Of a stretch of DNA of 36,712 nt, positions 24,237 to 35,693 are shown in pieces (within the stretch, counting starts at the first letter, position 1; each line of letters starts with the position of its first letter). The stretch covers positions 1 through 36,712 of the forward strand of contig JANXBA010000001.1 of assembly GCA_025062075.1 (NCBI GenBank), written 5' to 3'. The notes under the pieces were generated by a model. It was not told the origin of the DNA, did no database searches, and worked only from the letters and a program-made list of their open reading frames with translations. The DNA comes from Aquificaceae bacterium (GTDB lineage: Bacteria; Aquificota; Aquificia; Aquificales; Aquificaceae). The translations under genes were made by a program, and so were the position numbers.

Positions 24237-25292
24237 GTTTTTCCTCTATGTGATGCTCCATGAGGGCTTGCAGGAGCTCCTCCAACTTGCCCTGGAGCAC
24301 CTCTTGGAGCTTGTAGAGGGTGAGGTTTATGCGATGGTCGGTGACCCTGTTCTGCGGAAAGTTGTAGGTCCTTATCTTCTCGCTCCTTTCTCCGGCCCCC
24401 ACCTGCTGTCTTCTCTCGCGGGCTATCTCCTCCTCTTTCTGCCTTTCGTAGTAGTCTCTGAGCCTGGCGTAGAGAATCTTCAGAGCTTTTTGCCGGTTTT
24501 GGAACTGTGACCTCTCGTCCTGACAGGAGACGCTTATGCCCGTGGGTAGGTGGGTTATGCGCACCGCAGTCTCGGTGGTGTTCACGTACTGACCTCCCGC
24601 ACCGCTTGCCCTGAAGGTCTCCACCTTTAGGTCTTTTGGGTCTATGTGCACCTCCGTCTCGTCGCTCTCCGGAAGGACGGCCACCGTGGCCGTGGAGGTG
24701 TGGATTCTTCCGCTTGCTTCAGTTATGGGCACCCTCTGAACCCTGTGGACACCGCTCTCAAACTTAAGCCAGGAGTAGACTCCCGCTCCTTCTATCAGGA
24801 CTATAACTTCCTTGTAACCGCCGAGCCCCGTCCTGTTGGCGGAGAGCAGGTTAAAGCGCCAGCCCTTTTCCTCTGCGTACTTCTGGTACATGTGCAGGAG
24901 GTCCGCCACGAAGAGGGCCGCCTCCTCGCCACCCACTCCCGCCCTTATCTCTAATATCACGTTCCTGTCGTCTCTTGGGTCTTTAGGCAGGAGTAAAAAC
25001 CTCAGGTTTTTCTCCGCTCTTTGAAGTTCTTTGGTAAGCCGATCAACCTCCTCGGAGGCGAGCTCCCTGAGCTCTTCGCTTTTCAGGAGTTCTCTTGCCT
25101 GCTGGAGCTCTGAAAGGAGGCTTTTGTACTCCTCGTAGCCCTTGTAGAGCTCTTCTATCTCTTTTAGCTCCTTGCCCAGCTGGGTGAGCTTTGCCCTGTC
25201 GGAGACCACCTCCGAACTGCTCAGCTTGTACTGGAGTTCTAAGTACCTCTGCTCTACCTGCTTTAGCTTTTCTTCCAGCTCGGGGCTTAGCA

Positions 25293-25293
<1 letters not shown>
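24220..25293 (-). CDS. prfA: Peptide chain release factor 1
   Basis: Recognises UAA and UAG stop codons and triggers peptidyl-tRNA hydrolysis. The 357-residue protein carries the GGQ motif at 233-235 ([23 protein letters not shown] region). The stop-reading tripeptide is P-I-T at 189-191 in the [14 protein letters not shown] segment, the position of P-A/V-T in RF1 and not SPF of RF2. The N-terminal half is a coiled helical domain rich in Glu and Lys. ATG 25293 overlaps the rpmE stop by one base. It is the last gene of the alaS-rpmE-prfA translation group. Confidence 0.96.
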
Positions 25294-28091
<2,798 letters not shown>

Positions 28092-28111
<20 letters not shown>

Positions 28112-30566
28112 TTTCCCGCCTAAGCTCTTGGAGCAGCTCCTCAGAGTTCTTGCCTTCGGGGCTGATGGGCTTTCCAAAAGCCACTCTGATTTTATAGGGC
28201 TTTGGCAGGCGGTCTCTGAAGGACAAGGAGCGGTAAGTGCCCTGCAGGGCTACGGGCACGACGGGCACGGAGAGCTCTTTGCTCAGCACGGCCACACCCT
28301 TACGGAAGGGCAAAAGCCTGCCGTCTCTGGTCCTTGCCCCCTCTGGGAAGATGACTACTGCCTTACCCAGCCTGAGCGCACCGGCGGTCTTCTGCAGGGA
28401 CTCCAGTAGCCTGCGGTTCAGGTTTACCGTGATAACGTGGGCAAGCCTTGCGAAGAGAGAGGTAACCGGGTTGCGAAAGTACTCCTCCGCACCCAGAAAG
28501 TAGGTCTTCCCGGCCAGAGAAGAGGGCAGGGCGGAGGCCAGCACAAACCCATCCAAGTAGCTGGCGTGGTTGGGGGCCAAGATAAAGGGCGGTTCGGGAA
28601 GGTTTTCCACCCCCACCACCTCCAGGCGGTTGTAGAGCTTAAAAAGAAGCCTCAGAAAGAGCCTGCCCGCCTGAAAAACAGAAGGGTGCTCCTCCAGCCC
28701 ATAGGGCTGGGCCTTTAGGAGAATGTCCTTCCAGCTACTTTCGGAGAGCTCTACCTTCTCCCTTCTTTCCACGACAAGGCCTACGAGCTCCTTCAGCGTG
28801 GGGTGGGCGATAAGGTCCTCCTCGCTGAGAGCCAAGCCAAAGGTTGTTTCCACAAAGCTCAGAAATTCCACCTTGCCTAGGGAGTCCAAGCCTAAGTCCA
28901 GCTCCAAGTGGTGACTGCCCTTCGGCCTTTTGCCTGTGAGCCTCTGAAGGTAAGAGACTATCAGCTGACCCTCTTGGGTCTCCAAAAGAGGCTCTGACTC
29001 CTCTTCCTCTGTGGCGGTCTGGGTAGAGCGGTAGAGCTCGGGCAGTAAAAACCTTTTAACCTTGCCAAGGCGCGTCTTTGGGAGCTCCTCCTTCAGGAGC
29101 TTAAAGCCCGTTATCCTCTTCCAGTCGGGCAGGCGCTGGTTTACCCTGTCCACCACCTGCCAGCGCAGGAACTCCTCCACGTTCAGCACGCCCCTCTGCT
29201 GGAGCGCCTCCATGTCTGGCAGGAGCAGAGCCCTGACAGAGCCCTCCACCTCCAGAACCGCGGCCTCTTTCAGGTAAGGACCTTCTCTGAGAAGGAGCGC
29301 CTCTATCTCCTCCGGGTTTACCTTTTTGCCGTCTGCAAGAACCAGCACCTCTTTTTTTCTGCCCGTGATATATAGGTAGCCCTCCGAGTCTACGTATCCC
29401 AAGTCCCCGGTCATGAACCAGCCCTCGGAGAAGGCCTTCTGCGTCTCCTGGGGCTTTTTGTAGTAGCCCTGCATCACGTTGACGCCCCTGACCAGCACCT
29501 CCCCGTCTGGGGCTATCTTCACATAGACCTCCTCTATGGGCAGGCCTACCGAGCCCAGCTTGGGCTTTTGGGGTGGGTTGAAGGAGACTATGGGTGAGGT
29601 CTCTGTAAGCCCGTAGCCCTCCAAAAAAATAAAGCCCAGCCTGCTCATGTCGGAGGCCACCTCCAGGGGCAGTTTAGCACCACCGCTCACCAGAAACCTG
29701 AGCCTTCCCCCAAAGGCCTCGTGAACCCTTCTGAAGAGTAGTCTCCGCAGGGCGGGGCTGATATAGGGCGAGAGGTGGAAAAGAGCTCTGCCTACGGGGT
29801 TTGCCATCACCTTTTCCATGACCCGCTGGTGCAGGAGCTGGTAAAGCCTTGGCACTCCCACCAGTATGGTGACCCGGTGCTCCCTGAGCGCCCTCAGGAG
29901 CTCTTCTGAGCTCAACCTCTCAAGAAAGACCACGGTGGCCCCCAAGTAGAGAGGCACCAAAAGGGTGACCATGAGGGGGTAAGAGTGGTGGAAGGGCAGG
30001 AGGGCAACGGTTATGTCCTCCCTGCTTGCCACGCCCACCTTCTCTATGGCCCTTATGTTGGAGAGCAGGTTTTTAAAGCTCAGCATGACGCCCTTTGGAG
30101 CTCCCGTGGTGCCAGAGGTGTAGAGAATGAGGGCGGTCTCCTTGAGGTCTCTGGTCATCGCCTTGCCGTAGGGCCTTGGTAGCTCAAGCCGGTCAAAGTT
30201 GTAAAAGAGCACGCTCTGGTCTGACTTTTCTACCGCCTCCCTGCAGGCTTGCTCTGTCTGGTCGGAGCAGAACAGGACCGCCGGCTCGGTCTCCTTGATG
30301 ACGTAAAGGAGCTCCTGCGCTGAGGACATAAAGTCCACGGGCACTACTACCGCGCCCCTGTGCCAAGAGCCGTAGAGGGCGTAGACCCACTCGGGCCTGT
30401 TCTCCGCGCACAGCAAAACCCTCTCCCCGGGCAGGACCTCCACTAAGCTGGCAAAGCGGGATACTTTCTCTATGAGCTCACCGTAGCTTATGCGTTGGTC
30501 GCCCTTTATGAGGGCGGTCTTGCGGTGGTCTTTCAGCTCAGGTAGGACTGCCCCTTCCTCCGCCAA
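28092..30566 (-). CDS. Three-domain fusion: acyl-ACP/CoA synthetase, acyl carrier protein, PlsC-type acyltransferase
   Basis: An 824-residue enzyme that appears to activate fatty acids, hold them on a built-in carrier and transfer them to lysophospholipid. Residues 1-510 are an AMP-forming ligase with YTSGTTGAPKG (149-159), YGLTETSP and TGDLGY. Residues about 535-600 are an acyl carrier domain with the phosphopantetheine Ser562 in DLGLDSLGKVEF. Residues about 640-824 are an acyltransferase with NHASYLD (666-672) and FPEGARTRDG (740-749). E. coli Aas has the acyltransferase first, then the ligase, and no carrier, so the order here is reversed. The start is TTG 30566, 4 bases after yajC; the ribosome site is poor and the start is uncertain. 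Likely role: phospholipid repair or recycling of acyl chains at the inner membrane. Confidence 0.88.
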
Positions 30567-30570
30567 TATT

Positions 30571-30906
30571 TTAATCTTTTTTCTCCTCCTCTTTCTGGCT
30601 TGGCTGGTAGTGGGATATGGCCTCTTTGGTGAAGGTGATGCGAGTGTTGGCGTCCACTTTGAGGGTTACCGTCTGGTCTCCTATCTCCACCACCGTGCCC
30701 CACACTCCGCCTGCAGTTACCACCTTGTCTCCTTTTTTGAGGTTGGCAAGAAACTGCTGGTGCCTTTTTCTGGCTTTGCTCTGGGGTCTTATGAGCAGGA
30801 AGTAAAAGAGGGCGAAAAGGGCTACGAAGAAGATAAGCTGAAAGAGAAGAGCTCCCGCCGGGCTTGCCCCGTGCCCCGTCTGCTGAGCGAAGGCTAAGTC
30901 TATCAT
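30571..30906 (-). CDS. yajC: Preprotein translocase accessory subunit YajC
   Basis: Small membrane protein that joins SecD-SecF in the holotranslocon. The 111 residues comprise a short N-terminal segment, one hydrophobic helix (LLFQLIFFVALFALFYFLLI), then RPQSKARKRHQQFLANLKKGDKV as the family signature and a small cytoplasmic beta domain with TAGGVWGTVVEI. It is not next to secD, as it is in many bacteria. ATG 30906 lies 7 nt after TATAAT preceded by TG-x, so it is another likely leaderless start. Confidence 0.94.
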   Translation of the reverse strand: MIDLAFAQQTGHGASPAGALLFQLIFFVALFALFYFLLIRPQSKARKRHQQFLANLKKGDKVVTAGGVWGTVVEIGDQTVTLKVDANTRITFTKEAISHYQPSQKEEEKKD

Positions 30907-30913
30907 AGGCTCT

Positions 30914-30922
30914 ATTATAGCA
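30914..30922 (-). promoter_or_regulatory. Extended -10 for leaderless yajC transcript
   Basis: Minus strand TGCTATAAT: the TATAAT hexamer at 30919-30914 with the extended TG-x. It overlaps the end of the upstream lipoprotein gene and ends 7 nt before the yajC ATG. No -35 is needed for an extended -10 promoter, and none is seen. Confidence 0.6.
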
Positions 30923-31415
30923 CGAGCTCAAAGTTGACGGGCCTGCCCTCTGGGTCTCTCACCTCAAAGAGAAGTCCGCAGCCCTCGGGCTGACTGCCCA
31001 CTTTGCCCAGCACCTGCCCTTTCACTACCCTTTCGCCCACCTTTACCATCAAGCGCTCCGCCTTGCCGTAGACAAAAACGAGGTCTTCCTCCCCTCGCAC
31101 CATGACCACCCACCCGTAGCCCTTTATGTCGTCACCTGCGTAGAGCACCTTACCCTCACCCACCGAGCGGAAAAACTCCCCGCAGGCGGTCGTTATGTGA
31201 TAGCCCCTCTCCGTGCGAACCGCCCTGCCTCTGACCGGCGAAGGAACGCGCAAGCTCCCCTCCCTTTTCTGAACCTGCTTGGGAGGACTTTCCTGTTTCT
31301 GGACCTGAGGAGGCGGCTTTTGGACCTTCTGCGCGGGAGCCCTGTCCCTTATCTCTATGTGCACTATACCGCAGGAGCTAATAAAGATAAACAAAAGGAG
31401 GCTCAAAGGCTTCAT
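30915..31415 (-). CDS. Lipoprotein with degenerate M23 (LytM) domain
   Basis: A 166-residue envelope protein. The hydrophobic signal ends FISSC15, a lipobox, so it should be lipid-anchored. A Pro/Gln/Lys linker with three VQK-containing repeats follows. The C-terminal domain has the M23 fold pattern (VGEGKVLYAGDDIKGYGWVVMV, VKVGERVVKGQVLGKVG, LLFEVRDPEGRPVNF). The catalytic HxH of active enzymes is replaced by G-L-L, and the first zinc-ligand region has also changed, so it should not cut peptidoglycan. Such inactive domains (NlpD, EnvC) activate cell-wall amidases; that role is inferred. ATG 31415 overlaps the nnrD/E end by 38 bases, and a TATAAT ends 10 nt upstream. Confidence 0.8.
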   Translation of the reverse strand: MKPLSLLLFIFISSCGIVHIEIRDRAPAQKVQKPPPQVQKQESPPKQVQKREGSLRVPSPVRGRAVRTERGYHITTACGEFFRSVGEGKVLYAGDDIKGYGWVVMVRGEEDLVFVYGKAERLMVKVGERVVKGQVLGKVGSQPEGCGLLFEVRDPEGRPVNFELVL

Positions 31416-32901
31416 TCTCCATAAGATTATAGGCCTGCGGTATTGCCTCTACAAGGTCAAGGGCTCTGAGGCTCTCCTTGTGCTTTTCCTTCTGGGCTAC
31501 TTCGCCCGCAAGCCCGTGGAGAAAGACCCCCAGCTTGAGGGCCTCCTCTATGGGCAGGCCCCTGCCTAAGAGGGCCAGGAGCACCCCCGCCAGCACGTCC
31601 CCCACACCACCCTTTGCCATGGCAGGCGTTCCTCTCACCGACAGGAAGGCCTTTCCCTCCGGCGTGGCAACCACGGTCCTTGAGGACTTGAGCACCAGAT
31701 AGCACCTGTATTTGAGCGCAAACTCAACCGCCACCTCCGTGAGGTTTTCCCTTATGTAGTCCTTGTCTGCCCCGGTCAACCTCTGAAACTCGCCCACGTG
31801 GGGCGTGAGCACCGTAGGGTGTTCCCTGCCTTTCAGGAGCTCCACCCCCAAGTCCGCCAGATTGTTCAGGGCGTCCGCATCCAGAAGGAGCGGTCTATTT
31901 AGCCCTCTCAAGAGCTCCTTTACGACCTGCTGGCCCTCCTCGTAGCGGTCCATGCCCATGCCCACCGCCACCGCGGAGAACTTCTCCTGCAGGAGGAGCA
32001 CCTCTCTGGCACCTTCTCGGGAGAGCCTTTCTCCACCCCGCAGGGGTATTTTCATCTCCTCCACGAGAGAGGCCTCCACCGCAGGGAGCAGGAGCTCCGG
32101 CACGCCCACGCTTACGAGCCCAGCCCCAGTCCGAGTGCAGGCCCTTGCGCTCATGATTACCGCGCCCGTCTTTCCCCTGCTGGCACCCACCACCAGCACG
32201 TGCCCCATGGTCCCCTTGTGGGCGTCCGGAGGTCTGTGGGGAGGAAAAACCCTCAGGAGGAGCTCTCTCTTTACCCCTTGGGCAAGCCACGTGGGTATGC
32301 CCACGTTTGCCACGTAGAGCTTACCGCACTTTAGACTGGCAGGGTGCAGCAGGTGACAGAGCTTGGGAAACTGAAAGCTTACCGTCAGGCTTGCCCTCAC
32401 CGAGGGCTCAAAGCTTTTGCCCGAGTCCGCGGAAAGGCCCGAAGGCAGGTCCACCGACACCACTGGAAGCCCGCTGTTGTTGACAAACTCTATCCACCTT
32501 CTTGCCTCCCCCGTGGCAGGGGGTCTAAAGCCAGTGCCCAAAAGGGCGTCCACCACGAGCTCGTACTGGCTTGGGTCTGCCTCCCTGAGAGCCCTCAGAC
32601 CGAGTCTTTCCAAGATTTTCAGCTGCACCAGCGCATCTCCCTTGAGCTCCTCTCCCATAGCCAGCAGGTAGTCCACCTTGTAACCCAAAAGGTGCAGGTG
32701 CCTTGCCACCACGAGGCCGTCCCCCCCGTTGTTGCCCCTGCCTGCTACCACCAGCACGCGCCTGACCTTTGGAAACTCCCTTCTTATGGCCTCCACCACC
32801 GAAAGTCCTGCCTTCTCCATGAGAAGAAGGGAAGGGATGCACAGCTCCTCGGTTGTCTTCCTGTCTATCTCCTGCATTTCTCGGGACTTGAGCACCTTCA
32901 T
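31378..32901 (-). CDS. nnrD/nnrE: Bifunctional NAD(P)H-hydrate epimerase / ADP-dependent dehydratase
   Basis: Repairs NADH and NADPH hydrates, which form spontaneously and faster at high temperature: the N-terminal YjeF epimerase interconverts R and S forms and the C-terminal kinase-like domain dehydrates the S form using ADP. With start ATG 32901 the protein is 507 residues. The N-terminal domain shows VVAGRGNNGGDGLVVARHL; the C-terminal half has KGTMGHVLVVGAS, DADALNNLAD, LTPHVGEF and the catalytic Asp in AKGGVGDVLAG. The longer in-frame GTG start at 32949 is rejected because a TATACT -10 ends 7 nt before ATG 32901 and because the family begins near the KSREMQEIDR helix. It is divergent from the emrB gene. 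Confidence 0.93.
   Translation of the reverse strand: MKVLKSREMQEIDRKTTEELCIPSLLLMEKAGLSVVEAIRREFPKVRRVLVVAGRGNNGGDGLVVARHLHLLGYKVDYLLAMGEELKGDALVQLKILERLGLRALREADPSQYELVVDALLGTGFRPPATGEARRWIEFVNNSGLPVVSVDLPSGLSADSGKSFEPSVRASLTVSFQFPKLCHLLHPASLKCGKLYVANVGIPTWLAQGVKRELLLRVFPPHRPPDAHKGTMGHVLVVGASRGKTGAVIMSARACTRTGAGLVSVGVPELLLPAVEASLVEEMKIPLRGGERLSREGAREVLLLQEKFSAVAVGMGMDRYEEGQQVVKELLRGLNRPLLLDADALNNLADLGVELLKGREHPTVLTPHVGEFQRLTGADKDYIRENLTEVAVEFALKYRCYLVLKSSRTVVATPEGKAFLSVRGTPAMAKGGVGDVLAGVLLALLGRGLPIEEALKLGVFLHGLAGEVAQKEKHKESLRALDLVEAIPQAYNLMENEAFEPPFVYLY
31426..31431 (-). promoter_or_regulatory. Candidate internal -10 for the M23 lipoprotein
   Basis: Minus strand TATAAT inside the end of nnrD/E, 10 nt before ATG 31415; TTGTAG is 17 bp further upstream (31454-31449) as a poor -35. 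No well-placed Shine-Dalgarno sequence: GGAG is only 2 nt from the ATG. Confidence 0.4.
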
Positions 32902-32916
32902 TGGGTTTAGTATACT
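32888..32916 (+). promoter_or_regulatory. emrB promoter, leaderless, with shared palindromic -10
   Basis: TTGAGC (32888-32893), 17 bp, TATACT (32911-32916), ending 9 nt before GTG 32926. The 8-bp palindrome AGTATACT at 32909-32916 also supplies TATACT on the minus strand (32914-32909), 7 nt before the nnrD/E ATG. The two genes therefore share overlapping, divergent -10 elements. Confidence 0.65.
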
Positions 32917-32925
32917 TAAGCCTGA

Positions 32926-34464
32926 GTGACGCAGGAAGAGCCCCTCCACAAAAGTCTGACCGCCTCAGAACAGGTTCTTGTCACCGTGTCCCTCATGCTT
33001 GGGGTTTTCATGGCCATACTGGACACCACCATCGTGGACATAGTGGTGCCAAAGATGATGGCGCCTCTTAGCACGGACCTTTATGGCGTCCAGTGGGTGA
33101 TAACCTCCTACATGACCTCCGCCGCAACAGCCATCCTGCTGGTGGAGTGGCTGGAGAGCAAGGTAGGACTAAAGCGCGTCTTTCTGGCCGGGCTGTTCTT
33201 GTTTACCGTGGCTTCTTTCTTCTGCGGGCAGGCCCAGTCCTTGGAGTGGATGATAACCGCCCGCACCGTGCAGGGCTTTGGTGAGTCCCTTATAGTGGTG
33301 AGCGCGGAGGCCATGCTCTTCTCCGCCTACGCGCCCGAGAAGAGAGGCCTTGCCATGGGCATCTACGGGCTCGGGGTGAGCTTTGCACCCGCCTTGGGTC
33401 CCACCTTGGGGGGCTGGATAACCGAGCACATAGACTGGCGATGGATTTTCTACATAAACCTGCCAGTAGGGCTTTTCAACTTCACCCTCGCCCTTTTCTT
33501 TCTCAAGGACTACAGACCCCCTCACAAGGTAAGGCTGAACTTCGTCTCCTACTTTTTTATCTCGATGGCTACCGTGAGCCTTCTGGTCGTCCTGTCTCGG
33601 GGTCAGAAGGAGGGCTGGTTTGCCAGCGACTTTATCCTCCGCCTGAGCCTGCTCTCCGCCTTTTCTTTTATGCTCTTCTTGCTATCAGAACTCCTCTCCA
33701 AGGAAAAGCTCATAGACCCTGCGATTCTGAAGGTAAAGGAGTTCCTGCTTGCCTTCTGGGTATACTGCTTCGTGCTTGGCTTTTCCATGTATCAGGTCTT
33801 CTACCTTATACCCCTCTACTTTGAAAGGTTAAAGGGTTATACCACGCTTCAGACGGGGCTGGCCATCTTGCCCATGGCCCTTGCCATAGGTCTTCTCTCC
33901 CCGGTGGCAGGCATCCTGTCTGACAAGAGGTCTCCCAAGATTGCCCTGTACATAGCCACCTTCCTGTATCTGAGCGTAAACTTACTGCTTTTGCCCGAGC
34001 TTAACTACTTTACGCCGAAGCACACCGCAGTGCTTTACTTGACGCTCATGGGGGCGGGCATGGGCTTTTTCTTTGCACCCGTTACCCAGCTGGCGCTGAA
34101 AAAGTTAGGCGATAAAACCACGCTGGGCGTGAGCCTTATGCACTACATAAGGTTCGTAGGCGGGTCCTTTGGGACTGCCTTGGCCACCAACGACCTGCAG
34201 AGGTTCACCGCAGAGAACCTTCAAAGGACGACGGAAATACAGAACCGGCCTTGGCTTGAGTGGCAACTTCAGGAGTTTTCTCTTTATCTCCATCAGGCTC
34301 AGGAGAAGGCTACCGTGCTCCTTTACCAACTGCAAAACCTCTATGCACTCTCCGACGCCTTTGGTCTGACCTTATTCGTGGCAGGCATGTGGGCACTGCT
34401 AGGTAGCGTGCCAGTGCTCTTTTTGCTACTCAAAGACGCAATCTGTTACATTAAACGGAGGTAG
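32926..34464 (+). CDS. emrB: DHA2-family multidrug transporter (EmrB/QacA type)
   Basis: Inner-membrane major facilitator antiporter that exports drugs or metabolites using the proton gradient. The 512 residues form about 14 hydrophobic helices, the DHA2 number. Motifs include FMAILDTTIVDIVVPKM in the first helix (Asp33), ARTVQGFGESLIVVSA in the fourth and APALGPTLGGWITEHIDWRWIFYINLPVG in the fifth (motif C and the antiporter signature). The last helices surround an extended loop of about 60 residues. No EmrA adaptor gene is adjacent, so the outer-membrane path is unknown. Start GTG 32926 is decided by the -10 element 9 nt upstream; no ribosome site. Confidence 0.88.
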   Translation: MTQEEPLHKSLTASEQVLVTVSLMLGVFMAILDTTIVDIVVPKMMAPLSTDLYGVQWVITSYMTSAATAILLVEWLESKVGLKRVFLAGLFLFTVASFFCGQAQSLEWMITARTVQGFGESLIVVSAEAMLFSAYAPEKRGLAMGIYGLGVSFAPALGPTLGGWITEHIDWRWIFYINLPVGLFNFTLALFFLKDYRPPHKVRLNFVSYFFISMATVSLLVVLSRGQKEGWFASDFILRLSLLSAFSFMLFLLSELLSKEKLIDPAILKVKEFLLAFWVYCFVLGFSMYQVFYLIPLYFERLKGYTTLQTGLAILPMALAIGLLSPVAGILSDKRSPKIALYIATFLYLSVNLLLLPELNYFTPKHTAVLYLTLMGAGMGFFFAPVTQLALKKLGDKTTLGVSLMHYIRFVGGSFGTALATNDLQRFTAENLQRTTEIQNRPWLEWQLQEFSLYLHQAQEKATVLLYQLQNLYALSDAFGLTLFVAGMWALLGSVPVLFLLLKDAICYIKRR

Positions 34465-34495
34465 AGGTCAGAGTAGGCTTTAGGTCTCTCAGCTT

Positions 34496-34501
34496 TATAA
34501 T
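34496..34501 (+). promoter_or_regulatory. Candidate -10 for leaderless transcript of the secreted unknown protein
   Basis: TATAAT ends 8 nt before GTG 34510, with no Shine-Dalgarno sequence. A convincing -35 is not visible in the 45-base gap after emrB. Confidence 0.5.
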
Positions 34502-34509
34502 CTTTCTCC

Positions 34510-34956
34510 GTGTTCTGGCTGTTGCTTGTGATGCTTTTCTCCTATACTCTTGCTCTTGATTGCTCTCTCCTGAAGGTTCGTTATGGAGCTCTAAAACAGG
34601 ACATGCTCTACGAAGACCTACTGAGAGAGGCGGAGGTTCTCATGGGCCGAGCTTGTGAGGCAGGGGACCAGAAGGCCCTAAGGTCTGCGGACAGGGTTCT
34701 TCTGGCTTTAGAGAACATCAGGTCTCCTGAGAGTTTTGGGAGAGACAGGTTGGTTGCCAGCAAAAGACTTAAAAGAGCTTCTCTTCTGCTTAACGAGACG
34801 CGCAAGCACTCAAGGAGCTATCCCCAGCTTTTTGCTTACCAGCTCCTCTTTTATCAAGTGGCCCGCGAAAACTACCGCGTAGGCGACTACGAGTACGCCC
34901 TAAAGTACTCCGCCGCCTCCTACTACTTGGGCAGGGCCATCGTGGAGCTAAGATGA
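34510..34956 (+). CDS. Uncharacterised secreted helical protein
   Basis: I do not recognise this 148-residue protein. Residues 1-16 form a clear export signal (WLLLVMLFSYTLA followed by LDC). The mature part is predicted almost wholly helical with regularly spaced Leu and Ala and charged faces. A Tyr-rich end (VARENYRVGDYEYALKYS, then AASYYLGRAI) looks like a single TPR-type helical hairpin. A Cys is at residue 18 and another at about 49. The start GTG 34510 follows a -10 element by 8 nt. Its stop overlaps the trmI start (ATGA), suggesting joint expression with that tRNA methyltransferase, though a periplasmic protein and a cytoplasmic enzyme need not be functionally linked. Confidence 0.6.
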   Translation: MFWLLLVMLFSYTLALDCSLLKVRYGALKQDMLYEDLLREAEVLMGRACEAGDQKALRSADRVLLALENIRSPESFGRDRLVASKRLKRASLLLNETRKHSRSYPQLFAYQLLFYQVARENYRVGDYEYALKYSAASYYLGRAIVELR

Positions 34957-35693
34957 GCTTTCAGGAAGGCGACTTTGTGCTGATTGTGGCCGGGGATAGA
35001 AAGTATCTCAGACGTCTGACGAAGGACTTTAGCCTCAACTTTAAAGACAAGCTCCTAAAGTTAGAGCACGTGCTGGGCAAGAGTGCGGGTCAAGAGGTGA
35101 ACGGCTTTTGCCTTCTTAAGCCCACGCTGGAAGACTTAATCCTGCTCGGCTTTGAAAGAAAGACCCAAATAGTCTACCCAAAGGACAGCTTTTACGTAGC
35201 TTTCAAGTTGGGGCTCTCTTCGCAGAGTAGGCTCTTGGAGTTTGGCGTGGGGAGCGGGGCTTCCACTGCGGTCTTTTCCAGCTTGGCGGGCGAGGTGTGG
35301 GCCTACGAGGTGCGTCAAGACTTTTGCAAGTTAGCCAAAAAGAACTGGGACAAATTCGGCCTTTGCCAAAACGTGCGTCTTGAGAACGTAGACTTTAAAG
35401 AGGCCCAAGTGGAGGAGGACTTTTTTGACTGCGCCTTCGTGGACGTGAAGGACCCAGCACCTTACATGGAGAAGGTCTGGCGAGCTCTAAAGTCCGGGGC
35501 AACCTTTGCCAGCCTTATGCCTACTGCCAACCAAGTGGCCCAGCTCCTGAAGGTGATGGAGCCCCTCTTCTGCGCGGTGGAGGTGCTGGAGGTGCTCCAC
35601 AGGGGCTACAAGGCAAACCCGGAGCGACTGAGACCTCAAGACACCATGGTGGCCCATACGGGCTATCTGGTCTTTGCCAGAAAGAGAACATAA
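34953..35693 (+). CDS. trmI: tRNA (adenine-58-N1)-methyltransferase
   Basis: SAM-dependent methylation of A58 in the T loop; in thermophiles this modification stabilises tRNA at high temperature. The 246-residue protein has the small N-terminal beta domain (FQEGDFVLIV), the linker with IVYPKDSFYVAFKLGL, motif I LLEFGVGSGASTAVFS, an acidic strand end AYEVRQDF, motif IV FDCAFVDVKDP and a C-terminal VFARK strand. The ATGA overlap couples it to the preceding secreted protein gene. Its 3' end overlaps rsmG, on the other strand, by 31 bases. Confidence 0.92.
   Translation: MSFQEGDFVLIVAGDRKYLRRLTKDFSLNFKDKLLKLEHVLGKSAGQEVNGFCLLKPTLEDLILLGFERKTQIVYPKDSFYVAFKLGLSSQSRLLEFGVGSGASTAVFSSLAGEVWAYEVRQDFCKLAKKNWDKFGLCQNVRLENVDFKEAQVEEDFFDCAFVDVKDPAPYMEKVWRALKSGATFASLMPTANQVAQLLKVMEPLFCAVEVLEVLHRGYKANPERLRPQDTMVAHTGYLVFARKRT

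Noticed and set aside
31250-31345. VQK repeats in the M23 lipoprotein as a DNA repeat array
   Set aside because: They are a short low-complexity linker; the nucleotide repeats are irregular and too few.
32902-32949. Longer nnrD/E start at 32949
   Set aside because: It would need transcription to begin inside emrB; a -10 element sits 7 nt before ATG 32901 and the family starts there.
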